Shown here in pieces: positions 35,602 through 44,456 of a stretch of DNA of 54,753 nt. This DNA comes from Aeromonas rivipollensis. GTDB taxonomy: Bacteria > Pseudomonadota > Gammaproteobacteria > Enterobacterales > Aeromonadaceae. Each line of letters opens with the position of its first letter. Position 1 is the first letter of the stretch. The stretch spans positions 1 to 54,753 of the forward strand of contig NZ_JAAILA010000018.1 of NCBI RefSeq assembly GCF_010974825.1, read 5' to 3'. The position numbers and the translations under genes are program-made. The notes beneath the pieces were generated by a model. That model saw only the letters and a program-made list of their open reading frames with translations. It was not told where the DNA came from and did not search any database.

Positions 35602-36464
35602 CCTTCGCTCCTGCCAAGGGCGGCGCCGTAAGCGGAGAGATACTCGACGCCGGCCAGCACCGCTTTGTTAGCCATGGCGGACACAGGGAAGCCGAACGCC
35701 TGCTCCAGGTGGCGCACCAGGGTGCCGATGAAGGGGGAGCCGATGGCGAGCTGCATCTGGCCCGGCTCAGGCAGCTTGAGCTGGCCCGCCAGGTAGTCGA
35801 GGGAGCGCTGGATCTCCAGCGTCAGCCCGTCAAGCATCCCCTGATCGGGCTCATGGGCACCGGTGAGGCTGACAAAGCCGCGCAGCGGGCGCGAGAAGCA
35901 GAGACCTCCCCGATAAAAGACCAGCAGTTGCAACTCCTGCCCCCTGGGCTGCCAGAGCAGCATGCGCACCGTCTGGTCCGCCTCGTAGAGGGCCGTCATG
36001 GCCAGCTCGTCGCTGACGATGGCCTCCAGGGTCGCCACGCCGTTGACCGCGTCCGCCAGCTGCTGCACCCGGCTCTTGGGAACGCAGATCACGTTGATCC
36101 TGGGCCGGCCCGCAGGGGGAGTCGGCAGATCCACATAGTCCATGGCGAGTTGCAACACGGGTTCGTTGACGAAATCCTTGATGGCCCAGGGCAGGGCCCC
36201 CGCCATCTCGGCATCGGGCACGGCGGGCTTGTCGATCTGGATCTGCTGATAAAGGCTGGCGGCCAGGGCCACCCGCACCTTAGACTTGGCCAGGCCATGC
36301 TGGGCAAACAGCTCCCCCATGGCCTTGGGCCAGTCGTGGGGACCATTGATGGCGCGACTGGTAAAGATGGGGACGGGTTCCACACAAGCCAGCAGGATGC
36401 GATCGCTGGCCAGCAGGAGTCCCACCTGATGGCTGGGGGGCGAACGTCGGAAAAGTGACTTCAT
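35598..36464 (-). CDS. mshI: MSHA biogenesis protein MshI (PilM-like)
   Basis: A 288-residue cytoplasmic protein of the actin-like PilM/GspL group (start MKSLFRRSPPSHQVGLLLAS; LPWAIKDFVNEPVLQLAMDY; QRSLDYLAGQL). First gene of the main msh operon, so the promoter should lie in the 69 bases shared with the divergent PLP-enzyme gene. In Vibrio the gene before mshI is mshH/csrD; here a foreign gene stands between them. Confidence 0.92.
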   Translation of the reverse strand: MKSLFRRSPPSHQVGLLLASDRILLACVEPVPIFTSRAINGPHDWPKAMGELFAQHGLAKSKVRVALAASLYQQIQIDKPAVPDAEMAGALPWAIKDFVNEPVLQLAMDYVDLPTPPAGRPRINVICVPKSRVQQLADAVNGVATLEAIVSDELAMTALYEADQTVRMLLWQPRGQELQLLVFYRGGLCFSRPLRGFVSLTGAHEPDQGMLDGLTLEIQRSLDYLAGQLKLPEPGQMQLAIGSPFIGTLVRHLEQAFGFPVSAMANKAVLAGVEYLSAYGAALGRSEG

Positions 36465-36533
36465 CGAGACCTGGACCTGACCGCATGAAACGGACTAAAC
36501 CTTAACATAAACAGGCCATTAGCCTCCATATTT

Positions 36534-37481
36534 ATGACAAACGATGCATTGACCGCCAAGAGGGCGTCCTTAGAGGATGCTATCCTGGCCCCCGCTCAGC
36601 TCCCCTCGCCCCTGCACCTCGTCCACCATCCTCTGCTGGATGCCCAGGGCGTGCGGCTCTGGTGCAAGCGGGATGATCTGATCCACCCGACCCTCTCCGG
36701 CAACAAGTGGCGCAAGCTCAAGTACCACCTGCAACAGGCGCAGACGCAGGGCAAGACCCACCTGCTGTCGTTTGGGGGGGCCTACTCCAATCACATCCAC
36801 GCCCTGGCGGCGGCCGGACTCAGGTCCGGGCTGCGTACCACGGGCATCATACGCGGTGAAGCCGACACCGTCAGCAACGCAACCCTGAGTGCGGCCAAAG
36901 GCTGGGGAATGGATCTCGTTTTTGTGGACCGCCAGAGCTATCGGCGGCGCCAGGATCCGGACTGGCTGGCCCAGTTCGAGGCGCCGGACACCCTGATAGT
37001 GCCGGAAGGGGGCAGCAGCCCGCTCGCCATCCCCGGGGTGGCCGAGCTGGTGGCCGAGGTGCCCTTCTCGCCGGATCTCTGGGTGCTGCCCTGCGCCAGC
37101 GGCGGTACCCTGGCAGGGCTCATCGCGGGCAAGCGGGAAAGAGAGCGGATCCTCGCCATCGCCGTGCTCAAGGGGGGCACCTTCCTCCACGATGAGGTGT
37201 GCCGGCTCAACCCGGCGGCGGCCACCACCGGCGGCTGGCGGATAGCCCAGGATCACCACGACGGCGGTTACGCCAGGTTCAGCCCGGCCCTGTGGCAATG
37301 GGTGCAGGCCTTCAGCGCCCACACAGGCCTGCCGCTGGAGCCCATCTACAGTGGCAAGGCGATGTGGGGACTGTTTCGGGAGCTGGCCGCGGGCCGGATC
37401 CCCCGCGGCAGCCAGGTGGTCTTCATCCACACCGGCGGCCTGCAGGGGCTGGCGGGTCTCAGGGAGCAGGGCAGGCTGTAA
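36534..37481 (+). CDS. PLP-dependent D-cysteine desulfhydrase / ACC deaminase family enzyme
   Basis: A fold type II PLP enzyme, 315 residues. LSGNKWRKLKYHL carries the PLP-binding Lys, FGGAYSNHIHALAAAG the substrate/phosphate loop and LPCASGGTLAGLIAG the phosphate-binding Gly-rich loop. Members either cleave D-cysteine to pyruvate, ammonia and sulphide, or open ACC; the sequence alone does not decide, though D-cysteine desulfhydrase is more common outside plant-associated bacteria. It is read opposite to the msh genes and sits between mshI and csrD. Confidence 0.88.
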   Translation: MTNDALTAKRASLEDAILAPAQLPSPLHLVHHPLLDAQGVRLWCKRDDLIHPTLSGNKWRKLKYHLQQAQTQGKTHLLSFGGAYSNHIHALAAAGLRSGLRTTGIIRGEADTVSNATLSAAKGWGMDLVFVDRQSYRRRQDPDWLAQFEAPDTLIVPEGGSSPLAIPGVAELVAEVPFSPDLWVLPCASGGTLAGLIAGKRERERILAIAVLKGGTFLHDEVCRLNPAAATTGGWRIAQDHHDGGYARFSPALWQWVQAFSAHTGLPLEPIYSGKAMWGLFRELAAGRIPRGSQVVFIHTGGLQGLAGLREQGRL

Positions 37482-37561
37482 GCCAGGGCCATTCGGTCGC
37501 CCTTGGGGCTGGGGCTGCCCCGCAGGCAGGAAGTCAGGCCCCTAGCGGCGGACAGGCTCCG

Positions 37562-39481
37562 TCATGTGGGCATCACCAGCCGCTCTGGTTCGGCGAACCA
37601 GGGCCCCTGGCCCGCGTGCACGCCGAGGTGGCGCAGCATCTTCCACTCGTCGCCGCTCTCCACCCCCACCGCAATCACCCGGGCCTGGGTATTGGCACAG
37701 CCCCCCACCAGGCTGCGCACCGCCATCTGGTTCACCTGACGAAGGTGGATCTCCCGCACCAGGCTGGGGTGCAGCTTGAGGAAGTGGATCTCGAACTCCT
37801 TGATGTACTGGGTGCTCACCACATCCTGGCCGGCATGATCTATGGCCAATCGGCACCCCAGCATGCGCAGCGCCCGCAGTGGCCGCTTGAGCGCCTCGTA
37901 GTGACGGGTCACCTGGGACTCGGACAGTTGCAGGATCAGCCCCTCATTGATGCTGCGCGGCAGCTGGAACAGCTCGAAGAAGAGCTCCCGCTGGAACTCC
38001 CTGTTGAGCAGGTTCTGGGCGCTGAGGGACAGACTGACGGGGCAGCTCGACTCAGGTCGCTGGCGCAGCAGGCGAAGGGTCTGGGTGACCACCAGCCGGT
38101 CCAGCGGCAACAGCAGGCCGGCCTTCTCCGCCATGGGCATAAAGACCCCCGCCTGCAACTCCCGCCCCTGCTCGTCATGGAGGCGGATCAGCAGCTCCTG
38201 TTGCAGCACCACCTGATCCCGCTCCTGCTGCACAGATTGCAGATAGAAGGAGATCCCCTGCTCCTCGATGCGGCGGTTGATCAGGGTGCGCCAGCGCACA
38301 GTCCCCTTGTTGCTCGCCTCCTCGTCCAGGGACTTCTCATAGAGGAACCAGCCGCTGTGGCCCTGCAGCCGCGCGCTCTTGAGGGCCAGCTCCGCCTCTT
38401 CCTGCACCTTGAGCAGGGAGTCCTCCGCCTGATAACAGACGGCGCCGAGGTAGACGGCCGTCTCCAGATTGACCGACTCGGGCCAGTGCAGCCGCTGCAG
38501 ACTCTTGAGCAGCTGGCTGGCGCCGTCCACCATCTCGCTCTCGGACATGTTGGGCAGCAGCACGGCAAAGACCTGACCGGCGTAGCGGGCCTGCAGGGCG
38601 CCGCTGTGCTTGCGCACGAAGGCGCCGATGGAGGCGCTCGCCTCCATCAGCAGATCCTGGCTCGGGCGTCCGTTCAGCTCGGGATCCAGCTCCTCCAGGC
38701 CGGCCAGCTCGATCAGCAGGACGCCGCCGCTGATCACGCTCGCCTCCATGATGGCGTTTTCCAGCCGGTTGTCGAAGAAGAGGCGGTTGCCTATGCCGGT
38801 CGTCTTGTCGACGAAGGCGTTGCTGCGGATGAAGTTGTCGAACCGGCTGCGCTCCTTGCGGGCATCGGCCAGTTCGGCCAGCAGATGGGTGAGGGCCTGG
38901 CTGGCGGAGAGGGGCCATTCGTCGGCGGGATCATGGGCCAGCTTGGTCAGCTTGCCATCCAGGATCAGCTGGGCCCGCTCCGCCAGCAGCTCGGCACCGC
39001 GCAGCTGCTGGCGCAGCCAGCGGATGGAGTACCAGAGGCCGAACACCACTATGAAGACCCCGAGGGAGATGCCGAACATGGCCTGCATGGAGTACTCAAA
39101 CTCCTTGAAGGGCCTGTCCAGCTTGAACTCGGCCTGCATGCTTGCCTGATTGGGAATGGCTTTGCTGTAGGGGATCAGCAGACTCTCGTCCGTCTGCTGT
39201 TGCACATCGCGAAACCAGTAGACCCGCTGACTGTCCTGGCGGATCTCCAGCTCGACCACGTGGGAGGCCCGCAGCAATGAGGGCAGCCAGCGGGCAAGGG
39301 CCTGCTGATCGTCGGTCACCCCCAGCTGCTTGTCGATGATCTCCACCAGGGAGTCGACCCGGTTTTGCTGCAGCTCCATCCCCATCTGGCGGAAACTGAA
39401 TACCCCGCCGAGCATCACCACGGCCATGGCCGAGATCACGCACAGCGTAATAAAAGAGACGAGTTGAGTGGTCAGTTTCAT
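37562..39481 (-). CDS. csrD: CsrD/MshH, regulator of Csr small RNAs (degenerate GGDEF-EAL)
   Basis: CsrD promotes RNase E-dependent decay of CsrB/CsrC, freeing CsrA. The 639-residue protein has an N-terminal membrane helix (LVSFITLCVISAMAVVMLGG), a periplasmic sensor, a second helix (FGISLGVFIVVFGLWYSIRW), then GGDEF- and EAL-like domains that lack the catalytic signatures (RYAGQVFAVLL in place of GGDEF; ELLIRL in place of EALLR), as expected for CsrD. The ATG at 39481 is preferred to 39505 because it gives the family N-terminus MKLTTQLVSF. In Vibrio this gene, mshH, adjoins the MSHA locus. Confidence 0.93.
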   Translation of the reverse strand: MKLTTQLVSFITLCVISAMAVVMLGGVFSFRQMGMELQQNRVDSLVEIIDKQLGVTDDQQALARWLPSLLRASHVVELEIRQDSQRVYWFRDVQQQTDESLLIPYSKAIPNQASMQAEFKLDRPFKEFEYSMQAMFGISLGVFIVVFGLWYSIRWLRQQLRGAELLAERAQLILDGKLTKLAHDPADEWPLSASQALTHLLAELADARKERSRFDNFIRSNAFVDKTTGIGNRLFFDNRLENAIMEASVISGGVLLIELAGLEELDPELNGRPSQDLLMEASASIGAFVRKHSGALQARYAGQVFAVLLPNMSESEMVDGASQLLKSLQRLHWPESVNLETAVYLGAVCYQAEDSLLKVQEEAELALKSARLQGHSGWFLYEKSLDEEASNKGTVRWRTLINRRIEEQGISFYLQSVQQERDQVVLQQELLIRLHDEQGRELQAGVFMPMAEKAGLLLPLDRLVVTQTLRLLRQRPESSCPVSLSLSAQNLLNREFQRELFFELFQLPRSINEGLILQLSESQVTRHYEALKRPLRALRMLGCRLAIDHAGQDVVSTQYIKEFEIHFLKLHPSLVREIHLRQVNQMAVRSLVGGCANTQARVIAVGVESGDEWKMLRHLGVHAGQGPWFAEPERLVMPT

Positions 39482-39665
39482 GTGCCTTTCCGTAGCCGAC
39501 AGCATCCATAAGGCCTCATGGTATCAGCCTTGGCCAAACCCCGCCTACGGTTGAAGATCCCGCTTCTGCAAATAAGCGTCAGGGCCCTTCATGCCCGGGG
39601 GCGGGCCGCTTGTGAGGGAAGAGACTCGGGGGAGGGGAAAATCGGGCCGCCGGCTGGGCAGCGGA

Positions 39666-39696
39666 CAGAAAAATGGTCCCACTGCGGGGACCAAAA
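39666..39696 (-). terminator. Terminator-like hairpin in the csrD leader
   Basis: On the minus strand, TGGTCCC / GGGACCA arms with a 6-base loop, followed by five T. It lies about 190 bases upstream of csrD in the same direction, so it may attenuate csrD or end a short separate RNA. Confidence 0.7.
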
Positions 39697-39785
39697 GAAA
39701 CACTCATATCAAAACTAACACTCTGTGCTACTGACAAAAATAGATACAGGAGTATTGAACACACGGTGAGTCAAACCGCACCGCT

Positions 39786-39829
39786 ACTCTAGCCATTTCA
39801 GATAAGCTGGACAATTGTCATTTATGACA
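39786..39829 (-). promoter_or_regulatory. Candidate promoter and palindromic operator upstream of csrD
   Basis: On the minus strand, TTGTCC (39814-39809) and TAGAGT (39791-39786) are 17 bases apart, each 4 of 6 to the sigma-70 consensus. Just upstream is a palindrome TGTCAT-TT-ATGACA (39816-39829). The region is shared with the divergent EAL gene. Regulator not identified. Confidence 0.4.
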
Positions 39830-39966
39830 GGTCAGCGATTGAATCTTCACCACTCGTTTTGTCATATTGTTGTTTATCAATGAATTATGAATGTTGTTCC
39901 AAGTGTGACCGATACAACTCAAATTGATGTAGCTAATGCTATGATGTTGCCATCCATTTGTATCCC

Positions 39967-41520
39967 ATGCACCCATCAGGCAGGTACCCCTTGCGACGAG
40001 CCTCTCCCTTCTGGATCAGTCTGCTGCTGCTCTGCCTGCCCGTGCTGGCGAGCCTGCCCCTCAGCCAGCTGCTGGGCAATCCTCTGGCCCACCAGCTGCT
40101 GCAACAGAAGAAGGCGCAGATAGAGGCCGCGCTGGCGGAGCGCCACGAGGCGCTGGATCAGAGCATTCGCTCCCAGCTCTCCAGGTTCGCCTTCGATTGC
40201 GGCCCCGCAGACATGGCCCTGCTGCGGGATCCCCGTTTCTACAGCCGCCACATCCGGCTGCAGGGGCTCAAACTCGCCTCCGGCGGCGGTTGTTCCAGTC
40301 TGGGAGAGGATTTCCCCCTTGCCACTGTCGAGCTGCCCCCCTATCCCGAACAGGAGCAGTTTGGTCTCGCGGCCACCCAGCCCCGCTTCAACACCGAGCA
40401 GGAGGTCGTCGCCTATTACAGGAAGGGTGGCAATGTCGCCTATTGGGTGCTGAACAACAGCTGGAGCCACGATCAGCTGCAATCCCCCTGCCCGGGCTGC
40501 TTCTATCTCGAGTTTGGCCAGCAGAGTCCGGGCAAGGTCACCACCTTCTTCCCCCGTGGCGACAAGTCCATCAAGCAGGAGCCTGGCAACCAGAGCCTGA
40601 GCTTCTTCGATCCGGATCCCCAGATCAGGCAGACCCTGTGGGCGGGCAAGGCGCTGGAGGAGTATGCCAAGCGGCAGGCCCGCCACTATGGTCTCTTGTA
40701 TGGCGGCGCGCTGGGACTCCTGCTGGTCGCCGCCTACTGGGTGCTGCGCAACTACCGCCGCTCCCTCAAGGGGCTGCTGCAGGCAGCCCTGGTGCGGCGC
40801 GAGTTCGTCCCCTTCTATCAACCCATAGTGGACAGTCGCAGCAAAAAGGTGGTCGGTTTCGAGGCGCTGCTGCGCTGGCAGCGGGGTCGGGAGCTGGTGC
40901 CCCCAGGCACCTTCATCGACTATGCGGAGGAGCAGGGGCTGATCCTGCCCATGACGGAGCAACTGCTAGAGAGGGTCATCGCGGACCTGCCCTGGCTGGA
41001 GCCGACCCAGTGGGTCAGCGTCAACATAGTGGCCGCCCACCTGGAGCAACCCAATCTGCGGCCCCTGTTGCAGCGCCACGACTGGCCCTCCCCGGCCAGA
41101 CTCACCTTCGAGCTGACCGAGCGCAAGCCGATCACCGATATCAAGGCGGCCATGGGGGAGATAGCGCAGCTCCAGGAGAAGGGATATCACTTCAAGCTGG
41201 ATGACTTCGGCACAGGTTATGGCGGTTTCGCCTACCTGCAGCGCCTCGGCATCCGCCAGATCAAGATCGACAAGATGTTCGTCGACACCATAGGCACGGA
41301 CGATCTCAAGCGCACCCTGCTGGATTCCATCATCGCCTTCGGCCATGAATCCGACATGGAGATGATAGCCGAGGGGGTCGAGACTCTGGAGCAGGTCGAC
41401 TACCTGCACCGCCATGGAGTCCACCTGATCCAGGGCTATGTCTATGCCAAACCCATGGCCCTGACCAAGTTGAAGATCTGGCTGCTGGCATGGCGGCAGA
41501 GCCAGCCCGGCGGGCAGTGA
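39967..41520 (+). CDS. CSS-motif EAL-domain cyclic di-GMP phosphodiesterase
   Basis: A 517-residue membrane enzyme predicted to hydrolyse cyclic di-GMP to pGpG. Two membrane helices (about 13-30 and 235-255) flank a periplasmic domain with Cys78 and the Cys109-Ser-Ser motif, a redox-sensing module known from E. coli Pde proteins. The EAL domain keeps the catalytic set: EALLRW (Glu299), ELTERKPI, KLDDFGTGYGG, IKIDKMF, EGVET and QGY, so it should be active. I start at the ATG at 39967; a TTG at 39958 is also possible, and neither has a good ribosome site. Divergent from csrD, next to the MSHA locus whose MshE binds cyclic di-GMP. Confidence 0.92.
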   Translation: MHPSGRYPLRRASPFWISLLLLCLPVLASLPLSQLLGNPLAHQLLQQKKAQIEAALAERHEALDQSIRSQLSRFAFDCGPADMALLRDPRFYSRHIRLQGLKLASGGGCSSLGEDFPLATVELPPYPEQEQFGLAATQPRFNTEQEVVAYYRKGGNVAYWVLNNSWSHDQLQSPCPGCFYLEFGQQSPGKVTTFFPRGDKSIKQEPGNQSLSFFDPDPQIRQTLWAGKALEEYAKRQARHYGLLYGGALGLLLVAAYWVLRNYRRSLKGLLQAALVRREFVPFYQPIVDSRSKKVVGFEALLRWQRGRELVPPGTFIDYAEEQGLILPMTEQLLERVIADLPWLEPTQWVSVNIVAAHLEQPNLRPLLQRHDWPSPARLTFELTERKPITDIKAAMGEIAQLQEKGYHFKLDDFGTGYGGFAYLQRLGIRQIKIDKMFVDTIGTDDLKRTLLDSIIAFGHESDMEMIAEGVETLEQVDYLHRHGVHLIQGYVYAKPMALTKLKIWLLAWRQSQPGGQ

Positions 41521-41689
41521 GAGAGCAACATCAGGGTCCCCGCCCGGGGATCCTCATCTCTTGCAACAAAATGATTCTCCTCTGACGGGACAACTCCCTT
41601 TATCATGGACTGGCGCGCCACCCCTGTGGCGCGACCTGTTGTCTCCCTACCCGTCGGCCACGGCCGCCCCGAGATGAGAACCACTGCCT

Positions 41690-42787
41690 ATGAAGTCCTT
41701 TATCCGGCAAGAGATTGCCCTGCCCGTTGGCCTGCTGACCCTGCTCTTCTTCAAGACCCTGGGCAGCGACCTGCTGACAGAAGCAACCCCCCTTGCGGTT
41801 TACCTGCCGGTGTCACTGGCCCTGCTCGCCATCGTCACCTGGGCCATCTTCTCCGTCGTGCGTCACTCCGACGCCCTGGCCATCAAGCTGGGTGAACCTT
41901 TCGGCACCCTGATCCTGACCCTGTCGGTCATCTCCCTCGAGGTGGTGATGATCTCCTCCGTGATGCTGACCGGCGACCCCAACCCCACCATGGCCCGCGA
42001 CACCATGTTCGCCGTGGTGATGCTGGTGACCAACGGCCTGGTGGGCTTCACCCTGCTGTTTGGCGGCTGGCGCTATCACACCCAGAACTTCAATCTGGAC
42101 GGGGTCAAATCCTACCTGGTCGCCATCATTCCCCTGGCCCTGCTCTGCCTGGTGCTGCCGAACTTCACCCGGGGCGGTACCCTGGGCAGCATGTCCAGCG
42201 CCATGTCCTGGATGCTGATCATCATCTCGGTGCTGCTCTACGGTGTCTTCCTGCTGATCCAGACCCGCAGCCACAGCCACTTCTTCGTCGACAGCGACCA
42301 CGAGGACCACGAGGAACACCACGGCATACTACGCAGCAACGTCTATCACACCCTGCTGCTGCTCGCCTACCTGGTGGTGGTGATACTGCTGGCCAAGACA
42401 CTGGCCATCCCCATCAACTACGGGGTCCATGTGCTGGAAGCCCCGGCGGCGCTGGGCGGCTTCATCGTGGCCTGTATAGTGCTCGCGCCTGAGGCGGTCG
42501 GCGCCATTAAGGCCGCCTTCAACAACCAGTTGCAGCGCGCCATGAACCTCTACTTCGGTTCCGTGCTGGCCACCATAGCCCTGACGGTCCCCTCTGTGCT
42601 GTTCATCGGCTCCCTGCTCGGGCAGGAGGTGCGCCTCGGCCTCTCCGCCGCCGACATGGTGCTGCTCATCACCACTCTCATGGTCTGTAAAGTGACCTTC
42701 AGCAGTGGCCGCACCAATGTGCTCCATGGCGCCACCCACCTGGTGTTGTTCGTGGTCTACCTGTTCCTGATGTTCGAACACGAATAG
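41690..42787 (+). CDS. chaA: ChaA-type calcium/sodium:proton antiporter
   Basis: A 365-residue inner-membrane cation/proton exchanger of the CaCA superfamily with about 11 helices. The two alpha-repeats are visible (GEPFGTLILTLSVISLEVVM and GFIVACIVLAPEAVGAIKAA, each with the conserved acidic residue). A His/Asp/Glu-rich cytoplasmic loop (HSHFFVDSDHEDHEEHHG) separates them, as in ChaA, and may sense cations. It probably exports Ca2+, Na+ or K+ at high pH. The 3' end of the gene is partly repeated 64 bases downstream. Confidence 0.93.
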   Translation: MKSFIRQEIALPVGLLTLLFFKTLGSDLLTEATPLAVYLPVSLALLAIVTWAIFSVVRHSDALAIKLGEPFGTLILTLSVISLEVVMISSVMLTGDPNPTMARDTMFAVVMLVTNGLVGFTLLFGGWRYHTQNFNLDGVKSYLVAIIPLALLCLVLPNFTRGGTLGSMSSAMSWMLIIISVLLYGVFLLIQTRSHSHFFVDSDHEDHEEHHGILRSNVYHTLLLLAYLVVVILLAKTLAIPINYGVHVLEAPAALGGFIVACIVLAPEAVGAIKAAFNNQLQRAMNLYFGSVLATIALTVPSVLFIGSLLGQEVRLGLSAADMVLLITTLMVCKVTFSSGRTNVLHGATHLVLFVVYLFLMFEHE

Positions 42788-42810
42788 CCGGCGCCAGCGC
42801 TCAGCGATGC

Positions 42811-42854
42811 TGTTCGTGGTCTAGCTGTTACTGATGTTCGAACACGAATAACCG
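42811..42854 (+). pseudogene. Echo of the chaA 3' end
   Basis: A 44-base stretch repeats the last codons and stop of chaA (42747-42790) with 41 identical bases, 64 bases downstream. The copy has a TAG within it (TAC to TAG) and a TAA in place of the final TAG. It lies between chaA and the shared chaA/hutH terminator. Confidence 0.9.
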
Positions 42855-42877
42855 CATCCAGCCAGCGCCGGAAACGC

Positions 42878-42905
42878 AAAGACCGCCCATCGGGCGGTCT
42901 TTTGT
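42878..42905. terminator. Bidirectional terminator between chaA and hutH
   Basis: AAAGACCGCCC and GGGCGGTCTTT arms with a 3-base loop; A-run on one side and T-run on the other make it work for both convergent genes. Confidence 0.9.
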
Positions 42906-42922
42906 TATGGGCGGATAGCCGC

Positions 42923-44455
42923 TTAGAGGCTCGGCAGCACCCCGGCCGGGATCAGATCGTTGTAGCTGGCTCGCCCCAGCAGGGCGGCGGCGGCCTCGAT
43001 GTCCGGCGAGAAGTACCTGTCCTTGTCGTAGAAGCTGACCTCTTCACGCAGTCGTCCCTTGGCCAGCTCGATGAGCTCTGTGCTGCGCAGGGGGGCGCGG
43101 AAGTCCAGCCCCTGGGCGGCGGCGAGCAGTTCCACCGCCAGTATGCCGCGGGTGTTCTCCGCCATGTCGGCCAGACGGCGACCGGCGAAGGTGGCCATGG
43201 AGACGTGATCCTCCTGGTTGGCGGAGGTGGGCAGGCTGTCCACCGAGGCCGGGTGGGCCAGCGTCTTGTTCTCGGAGGCCAGCGCCGCCGAGGTGACCTG
43301 GGCGATCATGAAGCCGGAATTCACACCGCCGTTGTTGACCAGGAAGGCGGGCAGGCCTGACATCCGGGAATCGATCAGCAGCGCCATGCGACGTTCGGAC
43401 AGCGACCCGATTTCCGCGATGGCCAGGGCCAGGTTGTCGGCGGCGAAGGCCACCGGCTCGGCGTGGAAGTTGCCGCCGGAGAGGATCTCCTCATCCTCGG
43501 CAAACACCAGGGGGTTGTCGGAGACCGCATTGGCCTCGCACACCAGCACCTCGGCGGCGTGGCGGATCTGGGCCAGACAGGCCCCCATCACCTGGGGCTG
43601 ACAGCGCAGTGAGTAGGGATCCTGCACCTTCTCGCAGTTGTGGTGGGACATGCCGATCTCGCTGCCATCCACCAGCAGGTGGCGATAGCAGGCGGCGGCA
43701 TCGATCTGGCCGCGCTGACCGCGCACCTCATGGATGCGGGCATCGAACGGACGGCGACTGCCCAGGGCGGCCTCCACACTCATGGCACCTATGGTGATGG
43801 CGCCGGCGAACAGATCCTCGGCGTGGAACAGCCCTTCCAGCGCAAATGCCGTGCTGGCCTGGGTGCCGTTGAGCAGCGCCAGCCCCTCTTTGGGTGCCAG
43901 AGCTATGGGCTCCAAGCCCGCAATCTTGAGTGCAGTGGCGGCGTCGATCAGCTCGCCCTTGTGGCGGGCCTTGCCCTCCCCGATCAGCAGGCAGCTCATA
44001 TGGGCCAAGGGCGCCAGATCGCCGGAGGCGCCGACGGAGCCCTTCTTCGGCACCACAGGATAGACTTCGGCGTTGATGAGGGTCATCAGGGCCTCGAGCA
44101 CCGTCAGGCGGATGCCGGAGAAGCCCCGCGCCAGCGAGTTGACCTTGAGCACCATCATCAGCCGCACAGTGGCGTCATCCATGTACTCGCCAATCCCTGC
44201 TGCATGGGAGAGCACTATGGAGCGCTGCAGTTCATCCAGCTGTTCCACCGGGATGCGGGTGTTGGCCAGCAGACCAAAGCCGGTGTTGATGCCGTACACC
44301 ACGCGGTTTTGCTCGATCACCTTGGTGACCACGGCTGCGGAGGCGTGGATCCCCGGCAGGGCGGACGAGTCCAGGCTGACATGGACAGGCTCGCGGCTGA
44401 CGCGGCGCAGGGTGGCGAGGCAGAGCTTGCCCGGTTGCAGATTGAGTTCAAACAT
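42923..44455 (-). CDS. hutH: Histidine ammonia-lyase HutH
   Basis: First step of histidine catabolism: histidine to trans-urocanate and ammonia. The 510-residue cytosolic enzyme carries the GSVGASGD loop; Ala143-Ser144-Gly145 cyclise to the MIO electrophile. [10 protein letters not shown] and the Tyr/Asn-rich active site motifs ([22 protein letters not shown]) are present. Last gene of hutIGUH; its start is one base after the hutU stop, so translation is coupled. Confidence 0.98.
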   Translation of the reverse strand: MFELNLQPGKLCLATLRRVSREPVHVSLDSSALPGIHASAAVVTKVIEQNRVVYGINTGFGLLANTRIPVEQLDELQRSIVLSHAAGIGEYMDDATVRLMMVLKVNSLARGFSGIRLTVLEALMTLINAEVYPVVPKKGSVGASGDLAPLAHMSCLLIGEGKARHKGELIDAATALKIAGLEPIALAPKEGLALLNGTQASTAFALEGLFHAEDLFAGAITIGAMSVEAALGSRRPFDARIHEVRGQRGQIDAAACYRHLLVDGSEIGMSHHNCEKVQDPYSLRCQPQVMGACLAQIRHAAEVLVCEANAVSDNPLVFAEDEEILSGGNFHAEPVAFAADNLALAIAEIGSLSERRMALLIDSRMSGLPAFLVNNGGVNSGFMIAQVTSAALASENKTLAHPASVDSLPTSANQEDHVSMATFAGRRLADMAENTRGILAVELLAAAQGLDFRAPLRSTELIELAKGRLREEVSFYDKDRYFSPDIEAAAALLGRASYNDLIPAGVLPSL

Positions 44456-44456
44456 C

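Noticed and set aside
39579..39764. 61-codon minus-strand frame upstream of csrD as a leader peptide
   Set aside because: It spans the terminator hairpin and ends in Pro/Ser-rich sequence. It has no run of regulatory codons and no clear ribosome site.
41521..41689. Possible Mn2+ (yybP-ykoY) riboswitch before chaA
   Set aside because: The leader has two GC hairpins (41534-41552 and 41613-41631), but I could not match the conserved core of that riboswitch. A covariance-model search would decide.
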